Source of the DNA: Sipunculus nudus
Lineage: Eukaryota > Annelida > Sipuncula > Golfingiida > Sipunculidae
DNA: 64,000 nt
Reading direction: 5' to 3'
Assembly (NCBI GenBank): GCA_026874595.1
Contig: CM049308.1
Coordinates: 76,185,124-76,249,123, forward strand
This document shows positions 23,971 to 38,900 of the stretch, in pieces. Under the pieces are notes generated by a model that was not told where the DNA came from, searched no databases, and saw only the letters and a program-made list of their open reading frames with translations. Position 1 is the stretch's first letter; every line of letters begins with the position of its first letter. Position numbers and translations under genes: made by a program.

Positions 23971-26900
23971 CTGAAAAGAAACAGTAAACTGTAAACTTCA
24001 TTGATTATAAAAATATCACATGATGACGCATTATAATTTATGGCCAACATTTTAATGTATTGCAATTACAAAATAAGAATGACTGAGGAGTCACAGCTTG
24101 TACAGCTGAAAAGCATGTTTCACTGATATGTTCATGCAGAATTTTCCAGTAGCTATAATCAAATTGACCATGATAACAAACATCCAACTGTAATGATTAC
24201 AGTACAGTGACAGTAGATGTTGGCTGGTGACAAAATGCTTTGGTTTTATGACTAATATTTGACTGTAATGATCATAACAGACAAGAGTTCATCCAGTTTT
24301 AAAAAGATTGAAATGTCATGACGTTTTGAAAAGAATGAAGCATGTTTCCTGGTACACCTAATGGACATTTTAAGAAAGATTCCAGACTTTAGTCATTTTG
24401 CAGATTAATTCCACATGAGCAAGGTGCATGCTCATGCAATTTATTTATATCTTTGAAGGAAACTTCAAATTTTAAAGTAAATAATATTTGAAAGAACTTT
24501 TTTTGAATCTCCAAATTCAAATCTGAATTTTCAATGATTTTCATTTATTTTTTTATCACTGTCTAAAATTTCATGACTTTTATAAGTATAAAAATTGTAC
24601 AGTTAACAATTCTTTATTTAATTTTCAACAAGATTTTGAGTTTGTACAAACCCTGACACATGGTAGTAGTCACTGTCAGTCTGAGTTTTTGCTACAATTT
24701 CTACAATTTCACATTCATGACTGACATTTGATCCCAATTACAGTGGAGCCTGTCTGAAATACTACCAGTCAAAAAAAACCTCTCTCTATTACAAGTGACC
24801 CATGGGTCTTGACGCTCAGCTGCCAAGCATGACGTGTGACATCATGGGCTGACTTCCAGTCAAATTTTTGAAGAACCTATTTACCAATATTATAGATACT
24901 TTTTACGATGACAGAAATATACATATGTGATATACCCATATATACACATTGAATTGATGGTCTGAGGCAAAATATATGGTTGTTGAGCTCTCAGGAACTA
25001 ATCCCATAGCTTGCTTGATACCTGTCAGTCTCCAAAGGAACACCACACAGGCTAAATATAAGATCAAAATACATAGCAAAAAATCAAGGAAATCCATGCA
25101 AGAATTATTTAGAAACTGATGCTTCTGTATGAATTTTTATTCAATACAAGCCAGCTGTACTAAACTTTCTTAAATGATGGTCATATTTATTTATAAATCT
25201 TTGACCCAATCCTGTGCAAGATTACATTAATATAAGTCCCTCTGCATTCACATTAACAGTTCTTGAGATAATATGTTCAAAAGGAAATAAAAGATGGCTA
25301 CCCGGTGGCAATATTGGATTTCTGACAGGTCTGAAATCGGACAACAAACATCCTCTAAAGGGAACCAAACATTAAAATAAATCATAGAAACTGCACTGAC
25401 AAAAGGATTTCTAAGGGGCCTGACATTTGATATCACACATCCTCCAATAAGAGATCAAACTTGTGGCAATTGCTCCAAAGAATGTTACAGTAATGAATGT
25501 CCAAAACAATTCAAAAGGTATGACCAGGTTGGAGAGCTCTCATATCAGATTTATGGACATGCAAATGTAAAAAGTTCAAGTCCAACATTTTTAATTATCA
25601 CCTTGCTTTTCAGTGGGGTCAGCAGGGTAGGTAAACTGCAAAACCTGAAAGAAAGGATATCCAGAAAGCATCACTAAGAGTCTTTTTATCAAATAAAGCC
25701 ATCCTAAATCCAGGTACAGGCCCACATATCAGAACAAACACTGGCTGGTATACCTGATGATTTGTTTAAAAATATTCAGATATCCAGGAAACTAGTTTAT
25801 TGATATGATTCCATTAAATAAACTGCAAAATGTTCCCATCATCTTATAATTCAGTAGCTAAACCTTAATAATATACTCTCATAGTCTTAATGCCTGGCTG
25901 AAGCATTCCAGCAACAGAGTGTTTTTGTTATGCACTTATCATGTACTTATCACTCATTGGGCTGATACAAAAGGGAGTCATATATCACAAGTGTCACTCA
26001 CAATTTTGGCCACACAGTGAGATGTTCCATTTCGAGTGCAACAATTATATATACAAGAAAAATAGAGATGATCTACAAAGTTTTTATTGTGAACATCCTT
26101 GACCTATGCCCTTTTCCTTTTGCCCACATACCAACTGGATTCTTTCTAGAGTGATGGGTAACTACTAACCACTTAAAACTTGAGTAATCACTTGGCAACC
26201 AATGTGTGAACTAGATATTTCTTGGCACCGCAGGTGCCATAGTATCGCCAGACAATTAATCCCCCCCCCCCTTTAAGAATAGGCCCCCCATCTTCAGCAA
26301 CAATTAATATCAGACCACACTCATAGAAAAGGTCATTCTCATAGAAAAGGTCATGATCCAAATTTCAATATACATCATCCCCTAACCCATGTCTATGTAT
26401 ATGCAAGAAATCTGTCCATTAGTTTTTGACTTATAATGCTCACAGTACTGTTAAGTGGCAATGATGGGGTATTAAACGGCACGAAAACAAGTAAAAGAAT
26501 AACAGGTGGCACCACCTGTTTCCCGTACATGACAACACTATCCAAGATCTTCGTTCAAGTTGATTTTTGGACCAATCAATGCATCCCTTATTGAGAAATT
26601 AATGATTTTGTGTGATTTTCACCATATATGGCAATATTCAAGGTCAAGGCCACTCATTGGAAAGGTCATGACCCCTATTCAAATAAACATTATCCTATAA
26701 CCCATATCTATGTATTTGCATAATATGAAAGAAATCTGTCCATTAGTTTTTGACTTATAATGCTCACAGTACTGTCAAGTAGCAATTTTGGGGATATTAA
26801 ACGGCATGAAAACAAGTAAAGAACAATAGGTGGCGCCACCAGTTTCTGGAACATGACAACCCTATCCATGATCTTCGATCAACTTGATTTTGGGATCAAT

Positions 26901-29900
26901 CCATGCAAGTTTTCTTGAGATATTTAAGAATTTGTGTGATTTTCCCCAAAATTGAACCTATTCAAGGTCAAGGTCACTCTCCTAGTTGAGGTCATGACCT
27001 CATTTTAAATAGGCGTCGTCCTCTCACCCATATCTATACATATACCAAGTTTGGTAAAGATCCGTGAAATATTTTTTGAGTTATTGTGTCCAAAAGAAAT
27101 TGTGGCGGCGGCGGCGGCGGCGGTGCGACCGTGCCTAAACCATAGTATCTCCAGACTATGTCTGGCGATACAATTACTTTGACCTGCAACCTTTAACCTC
27201 CTGACCAGCTGACCCCAAAATCAATATGTTATTTCTTCAAGCAAAAAGACCAATCAATAGGAAGTTTGAATCAAATTGAGTGAGGCATAGATGAGGCATA
27301 TGTGAAAGACTGAAGGTTTGGGATGAATAGTTTAGCTTGAAATATGTTCACAAGCATTTGGAACAATTTAGTATTGTGACCTTGAGTCCTTGACCACTAA
27401 CCTTTTGAACTCAACATCAATAGGGTTCTTCCCCTATTGGAAGGTAAGGGGTATATGACAGATGGAAGGTATAAATTGAAAAGTTTGCCTTAATATGACT
27501 CCACGCAAGAAGTGGGTGCTGTGAACTTGCCCTTTGTCCTCAAAATCAACAGGTCTTTTCCCCTGTTGGCAGAGAAGCTATATGTCAGTGCTGGAAGGTT
27601 TGGAATGAAAAGTCTTTCTTGAAATGTGTCCACAACCTTTTTAAAGAAGTGGATCCTGTGACCTTGACCTTTGACCTTGTGACCTCAAAATCTACAGGAT
27701 TCTTCTCCCACTTGATAGGTGAGCCATATATGAAAGATCAAAGGATTGGGATGAAAGGTTTGGCCTAAAATGCATCCACAAGCTTTTCAAAGAAATGGGT
27801 CTGGTGACCTTGTGACCTTGATCTTTGACCTTGTGACCTCAAAATAATTATAGTTCTTCCCCTGTTGGTGGGTGAGCTGTATGTGAAAGATTGAAGGGTT
27901 GAGATGAAAATTTTGGCAATAAGAATTAATTCTAGGGGGTGCATCCACACACCTTAACTCAAGAGAATATAGGTTGTCGTGACCTAATTTAAGGTTTGCA
28001 AGATCATCTTTTTTGAAGCTCTGAGACTGCATAGGGTTCATGGTCCTAGACCTAACGGTTACGATTTGGGCCTCGCTAAAGGCCGGCCGGATGGCTGGAA
28101 TGACAGACAACGGACAAAGACTAATGGCTATAGCACAGCATGACTTAACATCAGCTGAGCTAAAAACCATCCTTGAGGGAACCAAAAGCATTCACATTGG
28201 TTAAATAATTGACCTGTCTAATAAGACCACCTGTTAATTAAGACCACTTTTGGCCAGTACCACAGGTGGTCTTATAACACAGGTTACACTGTATTGCAAA
28301 GACAGCATATGGCAGAGATTTTCAGTCTGACCTTTATGACCTTCTCTACCCCCGACGAGAGCAGGAGATGGTTGTCTGGGTTAAAGCGGACTTGGTTCAC
28401 GATAGAACGGTGACCCTTCAGGACGAGGTGGGCCTCACCAACCCAGGCTTCTGTGAAATAAATAACATACAACAGTGAATCAAATTGAAGAAGACACTAG
28501 ATTTAACCTGGTATAAATAAACCTAGAATATGGACAATCTTTCAATCTTAATCTATCAAAGAGATAAAAGCTGGATAGGTTTTCTGAATGACTAATTGAA
28601 TGATTTTATACAGCAGGTACTTTCAATGGTATATAACTTACTAATGATGCAAACTGATTCACTGTGACTAAATCACATTGACTAAGGATAGACTGCCACA
28701 CTATTTGTTTCAGAAAGCTTATTTTAAGTTAAATGTAAATATTTTATCTCAGATGTAGCTAAAAGGACCAGAGATCCCATCGTTTCATGAAAACAAAATT
28801 ATCTGGTTTTCCCCCATGATTTTTCTATGATGAATTTTCAAAATTCCAGTATAGTTATTTCAAACTGTCTTCATAAAAAGTTATGTATCACAGCCATTCA
28901 TCTGGGATATCAGCCTGAACTGTTCCTCTTTTGGGTCACCTGAATTCCTGAACTTTTCCCCCTGACTTAAGGCATTTTTTTATTTATCAAATTCCTTTAC
29001 TTTTCCCCTGCTTCAAAACATGAACTCATTGTCCAGCTTATCCTTGATATCCTGACTGACCCAGAACCTCATTTCAGGTTAGATAGATGGTACATACAAG
29101 GTACTTTAAATAACTGACTAAAAATCAATCATCTGTCTTTTCCATCTCTGAATCATCAAATATTATTTTCCAACCAATTCCTGCAACTAGTATTTACCTG
29201 AAGTTCCCGCTTCAGGGATCTTCCAGACATACAGGTTAAAGTCGTCAGATCCTGATACGACATACTGATCCCTGTCACCAGCAAAACAGCAGCTCTTCAT
29301 GGTGCAAGAGTTGTAGTAGCCAGCATGGTCAAACTGGTGCAGCGGCTGAGGGGAGTCCAGGCGGTACAGCACCGGCGGCAGCCTGCGTCGCAGCGCCACC
29401 AGGTGGTCCCCACTGTTATTGATACGGACACTCATACAACTCTGCTGGAAGGATCCACCTCCGTAGCGTAACAAATACCTGATCAGGTAAAATGACAACT
29501 TTAACCACATGTGTATAATGAACTAGTGTTTCTGAGGACAATGGGATGAAAAGTATATGCATCTATGTAAGTACACATTACCCCCTCGTCTGATAGCCAT
29601 CTGTTGCATGAGACCTTATTATTAAACCCACTGAATTACAGAATTATATTTTATAATAATGAATCCTAAAACAATCATTTTATAATACTGAAATCCTAAA
29701 ACAATCATTCCTTACATTGAAGAACAGATCCCCATCAGTTCAAAACAATATACCACCAAAAATAATAACAATCTACGCAGATTTAGCACGGATACTATTG
29801 GTGACCTTGACCTACTTTTTAGGGACCCTGATATCCCACAAGTCCACTCCCTCCTTGCCATTGGCGGTTGCCAATAAACGAGGCTCTACAGGGTTGTACA

Positions 29901-32900
29901 TCACAGCATGCATTGGACTCATGTGTCTGGCCAGAATAAATGGACCTAAAATGTCAACAAACAAGAACATTACCTAAGGTTTTGCTTGCTGACTGCAGGA
30001 GAAACCAACAGCCATTGAAGCTCATCTAGCAACTGATTTCTCACAGTCAATTCTTATATCAAGACTTTCAAGTCACTGCATTAATCACCAATTAAAAGCC
30101 ACTGATATTTATAATGGCTTACTAATGTGCACTTAATCCCTGATATGGCATTCTTATGATACAATAAATGGAAAATAAAATTCAAATATTATTTTCATAA
30201 AACAAGGGACCCATGGGTCACAGTGCCCAGCTTAAGTTTGAAATTTTTGCAAATGCAAAATATTCTATTTTAATGTTTTTCATTTATATAAGCATATGAG
30301 AAGCTAAGAGGAAAGAGGAACTCCTACTTGGTTATAGAAAAGTTCTAAATATATGATTTCAAACTAATACTCTGACAAGACTGTCATGAAGAAAAACAGT
30401 CAAAGTTTTGAGACACTGTGATGCATATGAAAAATTTACAGATGGACAGGCCAGTGGACAGAATGGACTAAAACCTTTATCTCACTTTCATGGGAATAAT
30501 GCATTTAAGTTTATATATAAGCCTATTATTTGAGCATATCCACTTTTTCTATTAAATAGTTTTTATCTGATTAATTTTTTTTATTTACAAGTTTTATAAA
30601 TTTGTATTAAAAAACACTGAAAATATAAGTTAAACTAGAATACGGGTAGTCGACAAGCGACTACGTGTATCCGCCAAAATCAGAGAAGGACGGGTGAAGT
30701 AAGGCATTGATTGAGTGGCAAGGGGATATAGAGTTACGTGTTAAATATTAGAATGGATCTCTGCCACATAAACATGATTGTAGGTGGCGCCACCTGTTAT
30801 TTGAACGAGAAACTATCCAAGGGCTACATTTGTGTAAAAATTTTTTTCCTGATTGGTCAAACGGTTCCCGAGATATGAGCTTGGATGTCTGCAGCATAAA
30901 CGTGAATGTAGGTGGCGCCACCTGTCATAAAATCAAGAAAGCTATCTAGGATGTATACACATGCCGAATTTTAGGTGAATTAGTCAAACCACTGCAGAGA
31001 TATGAGTGATTTTAACCCCAGGCAGATTAACAAATGGACACTGTGCAAACATGGTTGCAGGTGGCGCCACCTTTTGTTGTGTATGTTATAAAGCTATCCC
31101 AGGGCTACATTTGTGTAAAAAATTTTTCCAGATCGGTCAAACGGTTCCTGAGATATATGGATTTATGTGTGGAGTGTTAACGTGAATGTAGGTGGCGCCA
31201 CCTGTCATTAAATCAAGAAAGCTATCTAGGATGTATATGCATGCTGATTTTTAGGTGAATTAGTCAAACCACTGCAGAGATATGAGTGATTTTAACCCCA
31301 GGCAGATGAACAGATGGACACTGTGCAAACATGGTTGCAGGTGGCGCCACCTTTTGTTGTGTATGTAATAAAGCTATCCCAGGGCTACATTTGTGTAAAA
31401 TTTTTTTCCGGATCGGTCAAACGGTTCCCGAGGTATATGGGATTATGTGTGGAGCGTTAACGTGAATGTAGGTGGTGCCACCTGTCACAAAATCGAGAAA
31501 GCTATCTAGGATGTATATGCATGCCGAATTTTAGGTGAATTAGTCAATCCACTGCAGAGATATGAGTGATTTTAACCCCAGGCAGATGAACAGATGGACA
31601 CTGTGCAAACATGGTTGCAGGTGGCGCCACCTTTTGTTGTGTATGTTATAAAGCTATCCCAGGGCTACATTTGTGTAAAATTTTTTTCCGGATCGGTCAA
31701 ATGGTTCCCGAGATATATGGGATTATGTGTGGAGCGTTAACGTGAATGTAGGTGGCGCCACCTGTCACAAAATCGAGAAAGCTATCTAGGATGTATATGC
31801 ATGCCGAATTTTAGGTGAATTAGTCAAATCACTGCAGAGATATGAGTGATTTTAACCCCAGGCAGATGAACAGATGGACACTGTGCAAACATGGTTGCAG
31901 GTGGCGCCACCTTTTGTTGTGTATGTTATAAAGCTTTCCCAGGGCTACATTTGTGTAAAATTTTTTTCCAGATCGGTCAAACGGTTCCCGAGATATATGG
32001 GTTTATGTGTGGAAACAGACGCACAAACGGACGCTGGGCAGAGATGAAAGGTCAGAGGTCAAGGTCACTTGGTTAGTTACCAGTTCACATGTGACCTGAT
32101 AATTTGTGTAAGTTTCGGAAAAATCTGTCCAGTAGTCTCAGAGGAGTTCTCCGGAAACGAACGCGGCGGCGGCGGCGGAACCCGGTCAAAAACATAGTAT
32201 CCGCAAAACTTCGTTTTGGCGGATACAAATATTAGAATTCTAAGTTGCAATCATTATATATCCATAGTGTAGCTCATATTGGGTCATATTATGCATACAC
32301 ATATATTTTTATTATTTTTAAATCACAAATGTTTAAACAAATTTAAAAGAAAATAATGTCACAACATGGCATCTACAAGATTATTCCTTGAATCACTATT
32401 AAAAAGTTTTGCACATTGGAGTTTTCAGTACATGCTAAATCTTATTCACCAAAATAAAATAAAAAAGATTCAGTAAATTTGGTAAAATAAAAACATCTTT
32501 TCAAATAAAGTATACACACTGTTGGTTGAATGAGGGACAAACAATATCATTATATCATTATGCTAATTACAATCTAAGCTATAATTTATTACTGGAATTA
32601 ATAGTCAATTTCACACCCGGTGAAGTTTTTACTCTTCTCAAGTAAGGAATTACTTATCTGATGAACATCCACACTTTCATAGCAATACACCACTTTGTGG
32701 ACACAATTAAATGTGCACTTTAATTATTGTAACCCTGGTGGTAAATACAAAATCTAAAATGTATCATTGCAAAGCCAAGAATAAAATGAAATACAGAAAA
32801 TAATAACATTCATCTAGTTAATGCACCATCTAGGGGAGGTGTGCAGGGCAGAGGGGAAGCCTGCTAGTAGTGGCCAAGCTGAGCCAAGGCAAGCTGCCTG

Positions 32901-35900
32901 GGGTGGGTTACATAATGCAAGTGAAGGCTGTACTACTAGGTGGGCTAGATGTAAACAACACTTGACATGGTTTATGAAAACCTGAATAAAAGCTACTCTT
33001 TTCAATCAATTCCTTTGAAATTTCAGATTTTAAAGATTAAATCCTTATGTATATATGCTGTGAAAATTAAATCAACAGTGCTTACAGGGAAAAAAAACGT
33101 GCCATTGCCAAAGTTGGACAAAATTTAAGGTATTGATTTTTTATTTATGCTAATAACTTGAAAAATTTGCAAAATTCAGAACTAATTATGGGTAAACAAT
33201 TGAATCTTGATTAAATAAAGTTATATTCCTGAAAAAAAGTCTCCAGCTTCAGCAGTTCTCATCTTAGGTGAGTAAATATATTTCTTGATTTTTTCAAAAA
33301 GTGCATTATGTTTGGGCCCATAACTAAAAAAAAATACACAATACTGACATCATTTCTGGCATGTGCATAGCGAATGTACAGAAAAATATGTATATTATAT
33401 ATGATCAAAGTCAGATCAGTGGTTTTGACATTAGGCAGTCTTAAAGTGTAACAATGTGTTTTTAATGGAAAAAATGAAGTTTTTCATTAATATCTCGAAG
33501 GAATTAAGTCCTAGTGACCAAATTATTGGCATGATAGGGGATTTTGGAGACATCTAACTGTATGCCAAATTTAAGGAACTTAGAGCTGAAGCTCAGGAGC
33601 TGAGCTCTAGCAAACTGCACAACACTAGCTTAATGTAAACAATATGTGACATGGTGCTTGAAAACTTAAATAAAATCTACAGTTTTTGATCAACTAGTTT
33701 CAAATTTTTGGTGTTAACAGTTGAAATGCTAACAAAAACATGCTCTGAAAATTTAAATCCACAGCAGTTACAGGAAAAAAATGGGCTATGGTGAAAGTTG
33801 GGCAAAATTTAAGGTACCATTTTTTTTATTTTTGATAATATTTTAAAAAATTTAAAAGATTTTGATCTAATTTTGGGTATACAATTTAATTTTGATTAAA
33901 AAAGTAATATTACTGGAAAAAAAGTGCTTAGCTTTAACAAGTTTTGTGTTAAGTGATCAAATTTCTTTCCTTATTATTTACAAAATGCATTATGTTTGGG
34001 CCAATAACTTTTTTAAATTATATAATACAGACCTTATTTCTGGCATGTACATAGGAACTATATAGAGGATTGATTATGGTAAATATGAGGAAAAACAGAT
34101 GAGTGGTTTTGATATTAGGCAGACCTGAAGTGTGAAAAAAGGTTTTTATAAAAAAAATTGAGGCTTTTTACTTAATTTCTCAAAGGAACAAAGTCGCAAA
34201 GACCCAGTTTTCGGCTTGGTAGGAGATCTTGGGGACATCTAACATTATGCTGAATTTTGGATTCCTAGGTCTTACGGTTTCAAAACTGGCCACATCTACG
34301 GACGGACAGACGGACGGACGGACAGATGGACGGATGACGGACAATGGACCATGACTATAGCTCAGATGACTTATAGTCAGCTGAGCTAAAAACAGTTAAC
34401 AAAGTAAAGGTAGTAACTCCCCTGATTTGAACATAAACCCAGACTTGCAAATTTACTCTCACTTTACTATAGGTAGTTCAATTTATAAAATAGCACTTGT
34501 TTGAATTATGTTACATCAAAATTAAACATACTTTTCATCAAAAAATATTCTAGAACACTCATAATCATGTACAAGGCATAAAACTTTGCATATTCTCTTG
34601 CCATATAAACATTGGTATTTTACTGGGAGCTTATACTTGAACATGTGCTTAAAATCAATATGAGTAATTCTCCCAGTAGCCATCACTGTGCTCTGAACAT
34701 ATTAACGACTCACCTTCAGCTGCAGGTGCTCTGATATCAAAGATCTGCACCTTGCCATCATCACAGGCACTCGCAAAGATACTGTCATTGAGGGGGTCTG
34801 ACGAGAGTCCGTACACCGCGTCATTGTGCAGGAAAACGTCAAGGGTCTCTCCTCTGTCACAAAAACATGAAAATATGTAGCTACTAAAACCAACACATTT
34901 TGTTAGGGTCCTAAAGCAATGCAGGGTTCTAGCAATGTAGAACTACACCATAAAAGTACTGCATCTGAGTGCAGACAAGCACAAGTATAATGTTAAATGG
35001 TTATGTGAACACAGCAGTTAGCATGGTATCAATGCCTCTCCACTTGTCAGTGTGGCTCCACCTACTGGTGGTAATGTTAACCTGTACATGGAACCACACT
35101 GTAACAAGTAGAGAGCCTGTAATGCCATGCTTTACATAATAAAATTGTGTTCTCCACTTATGATCATGATTAATAATTAAAGCCAGACAAGTACCTTGAT
35201 CACTGATGTTTGACTTTAATCATGAATCTAATTAAAAATATAATGCAGGGTACAAGTCTGCAAATATGAAATAAACAAAATATCATCAAACAAGACTAAT
35301 GGAACAGTGGAAAAACTGTATGACATATTTCATAAATGTCTGACTTACGGCATACTCTGGCAGAGAGCTAGGCCACTAACAGGTTAGGAAGGGCCCCGCT
35401 AAAAGGGCGACAGACTTCCAGGGGGGGCCCGAGTGATAAAAATAACTAAATATAAGCAGAAGCTGACAAAAGCCCTCAGCCAAAAGAACAAGTGTTTATT
35501 GGTGGTAATGGTAACAAGTATATCTGTTCTCACACGCATTTATATCTGACTCTGTGCATATCTCTTGCTCAAGTTATAAATTTGAACAAGAAAGGTATGT
35601 AGTACCTTTGCAAGTCTGATAAATGAAGTTATATTGGCCTGTATGATGATAAACACTCTGTAGGGGGTTACCTGTAAAATGAGATGTCTTTAGCTTCACT
35701 AGAGGACAAAACGTAACCAAGACCCCCTAAGAAATAAAGTTCCTATATTAAATTTCTTGTTCAGAAATGGTGGTCACAATTAAGCCAAAAATAAGAAAAG
35801 GAGATAACAATTCATAAAAATATTGCAGCAGTTACAGATCATCAAGACAAATAATGACACCAGTGGTTCCTAAGCTGCATTTTTAGCTCAGCTGACTATA

Positions 35901-38900
35901 AGTCATCTGAGCTATAGTACGGGTCCATTGTCTGTCGTCCGTCCGTAGATGTGGCACATTTTGAAACCGTAAGACCTAGGAATCCAAAATTCAGCATAAT
36001 GTTAGATGTCCCCAAGAACTCCTACCAAGTCGTTCCTTTGAGAAATTAAGGAAAAACCTCAATTTTTTTATTAAAATCCTATTTTCACACTTCAGGACTG
36101 CCTAATATCAAAACCACTCATCTGTTTTTCCTCATATTTACCATAAATATTCCTCTATATAGTTCCTATGTACATGCCATAAATTAAGTCTGTTAAGTAT
36201 AAATTCTTTAAGTTATGGGCCCGAACATAATGGACTTTGTAAAAAATCAGGAAAAATATTTACTCACTTAACATGAAAAATTTTGAAATTAGAGTCTATT
36301 TTCCCAAGTATATAACTATGTTTAATTAAGATTCAATTGTTTACCTAAAATTAGATCTGAATTTTGTAAATTTTTTAAGTTATAAGCATAAAAATAAAAT
36401 CAGTACCTTAAATTTTGCCCAACTTTAACCATGGCACGTTTTTTTCCTGTATGTACCATTGATTTAATTTCCACAGCATGTAAACACAAATATTTTATTT
36501 GTTTAAATCTGAAATTTGAAAATAAAAGCTTGAAAATTAAGCTAGTTATTGATTTTTTTCTTGAGGCTCTATTGTAGTCATTTGCTTTGATTACAGATTA
36601 CAGATGCAGGGTCCCACTCCAGGTCACTGGAAGTCAGCTATGCCAGGGTTTCTGATTTGTTACAGTCACTGGGGGAGGTGTACAGTTATTCTCATATCAC
36701 CACCCCAATCGACCCCCCCCCCCTGCAAACCCAACCCACCAAGTGTTATGCAGTAATTGTTATTGTTTTCACTAATCTCCTTAATTCTAATGCTGTTTCC
36801 ACTCCGATATGAAAAAACTTTCCTTGAAAAAGTAATTCAAGGTGTAATCCAGAAGATGCAATGTTGTGTAATGTAGCAAGTTTAAAGAAATCAATTTTCT
36901 TTTAAATGATTTTAACAAATATAATTGAACCCATCAGTATGCTTAAATTTATAAAATATGAAGCACATTATGGATAAATAAAGACACAATTAAAAATTGT
37001 GAAATCTAAATCAAGTATTATTTTTAGATATTTATTGTTTTGCAGATTTAAAAGATATATTTTTGTGGTAAAAAATAAATAAACATTTGTATGCATGATG
37101 TGGTGTTATCTGACAAGATTGAGATTTATGATGATGCAATTGAGAATTATGAATCAACTTTTACATTCAGATATATATGCTATATTGGAAATGTATAGAA
37201 ATATAAACTTAAATTTAAAAAAAAAGATGTGATAAAAAAATGAGGATTTAATACAAACATTTGTTCATTATTTTCCTGCCTCAGTAGAATTTTAGATCAG
37301 GCTTTGTTTGCCCTGTTTTATGTTGTTAATTAGTTATATTTCAACTGTATACATTTCATAAAAAAATACATATATATATTTAATGATATATATTTTACAA
37401 AAAAAAAATAGATTCAATTGAACAAGTGTATAAACTACTGAAATGTCAACAGTTAATCAAAAAGCCAACTAATGATCATAGTAATAGTACAGATCATTTG
37501 TTCACAAACTGCCCACATGCGTCAGTTTCAACATTAGGAAACACATGGTCAGGTCACAAAATATTATTTGCAACAATTTCTTGCTCATCAATACAAACCA
37601 ATCATATAAACCAACCATGGCCTTTATTACCTTTTCCTCTTACACTTTATCTCCATTTGATATTATTTTAGATTTTTACCTACAAGGTCAACTTCAGCTG
37701 AGCACAGTGACCCATGGGTCCCTTGTTTTATATTATAATAAGCTCTGTGACCTTAAGAAGTAGGTCAAAGTCACCCATCTTTGCACTTGACTGAGATTTT
37801 GGTGATATGTATCTGCACTGAAGAAATAAAGAACCTGTGTTGAATTTTTTTAGATATCCCACTCACAAGACTAAATTTGAAAAAGCTGATAAAAATTTAT
37901 TTAAAAACCCCAAATACCTCCCAAACTTGTCCAGTAGTTACAGATCATCAGGGCCAATGACCAAAGAATGTTTTATAACAATACACCCAGTGGTTCCTGG
38001 AAAATAAGCTTCTAAGTTATTTCCTATAATTAGCTCTGTAATGTTGAAAAAACAAGTCAAGGTCACCCATCCCCAAACTTGACTGAGATTTTAATAACAA
38101 ACACATGCACTGAAGAAATAAAATTCTTTTGGTGAATCCTTTTAAAAAATATCCCACTCAAAAGTTTAAAGTTAACGGATGCCTAATGGATGGACGGACA
38201 GATGGACTGATTCAGTGACAATAATAGCCCATCAGCCTGAGGGCTAATTAACAACCTGATTACATGTAGAGGCAGAGGGAACAGACTCAAAACAGTATTT
38301 AAACAACTGAACAAAAATGTTAAGGTTTGAACCAGAGATAGTTGTGTATGAAGATGCAGGAGTGGAGCACCCCAAGCAACAGAGACATAATTACATATGA
38401 TGTTTTAAACTGTATTTAGTGACCTTGACCGCTGATCTAGTGACCTCAAAATCTACAGATTTCTTCCACTTTGGGCAGGTAAGCCATATGTGAAAGATGG
38501 ATGAAAAGTTTGCTTTAAAATGCATCTATATTCTTTTAAAAGATGAAGGCCTATGACCTTCAACTTTAACCTCAAGACCCCAAAATCAAAAAGGTTTTTG
38601 ACTACTGTTGAGTGGTAGGCCATCTTTAAATCAAGTATGAAATCAAGATGTTAATCATAACTGGAATTATCATCTGGAAACAGATTTGTGGATGGAATCA
38701 TGGACTCACAATGTAATTACTATAGGGCTCTAATAGGCCAATGAGAATGGGATCTCTCACTTTCAGGTTTTACAACGAAATGCGACATCCCATGCTCCTT
38801 GGTCTGATTGAGTACTTGGCCCTGTGCCAGCCCTAGGTGGTTAAACCAGGCAAACCTGCTAAAGCAAGGAATGGTTAAGGTGAAGGAAATACAGAATGAA

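Larger units (their letters stand above)
24792..28163 (+). mobile_element. CAAG/CTAA element, subfamily gamma, copy 1 (in DCAF5 intron)
   Basis: The left end is CAAGTGACCCATGGGTCTTG then ACGCTCAGCTG; the right end is GGCCGGCCGG, GACGGACAAAG-like text, ATCAGCTGAGC and TAA. It aligns along its length with 47869-50295. Removing the nested element 26211-27173 leaves about 2.4 kb, matching copy 2. The 3' third has tandem units of about 145 bp carrying TGACCTTGACCTTTGACCTT and CAAAATCnACAGGnTTCTTC. Short ORFs on both strands are not conserved genes. It lies in the intron between DCAF5 exons 22585-23970 and 28332-28450. Confidence 0.8.

Noticed and set aside
27787-28191. 134-codon minus-strand ORF
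   Set aside because: It lies in the gamma-element tandem region and tail, contains the translated repeat, and is not preserved in gamma copy 2.
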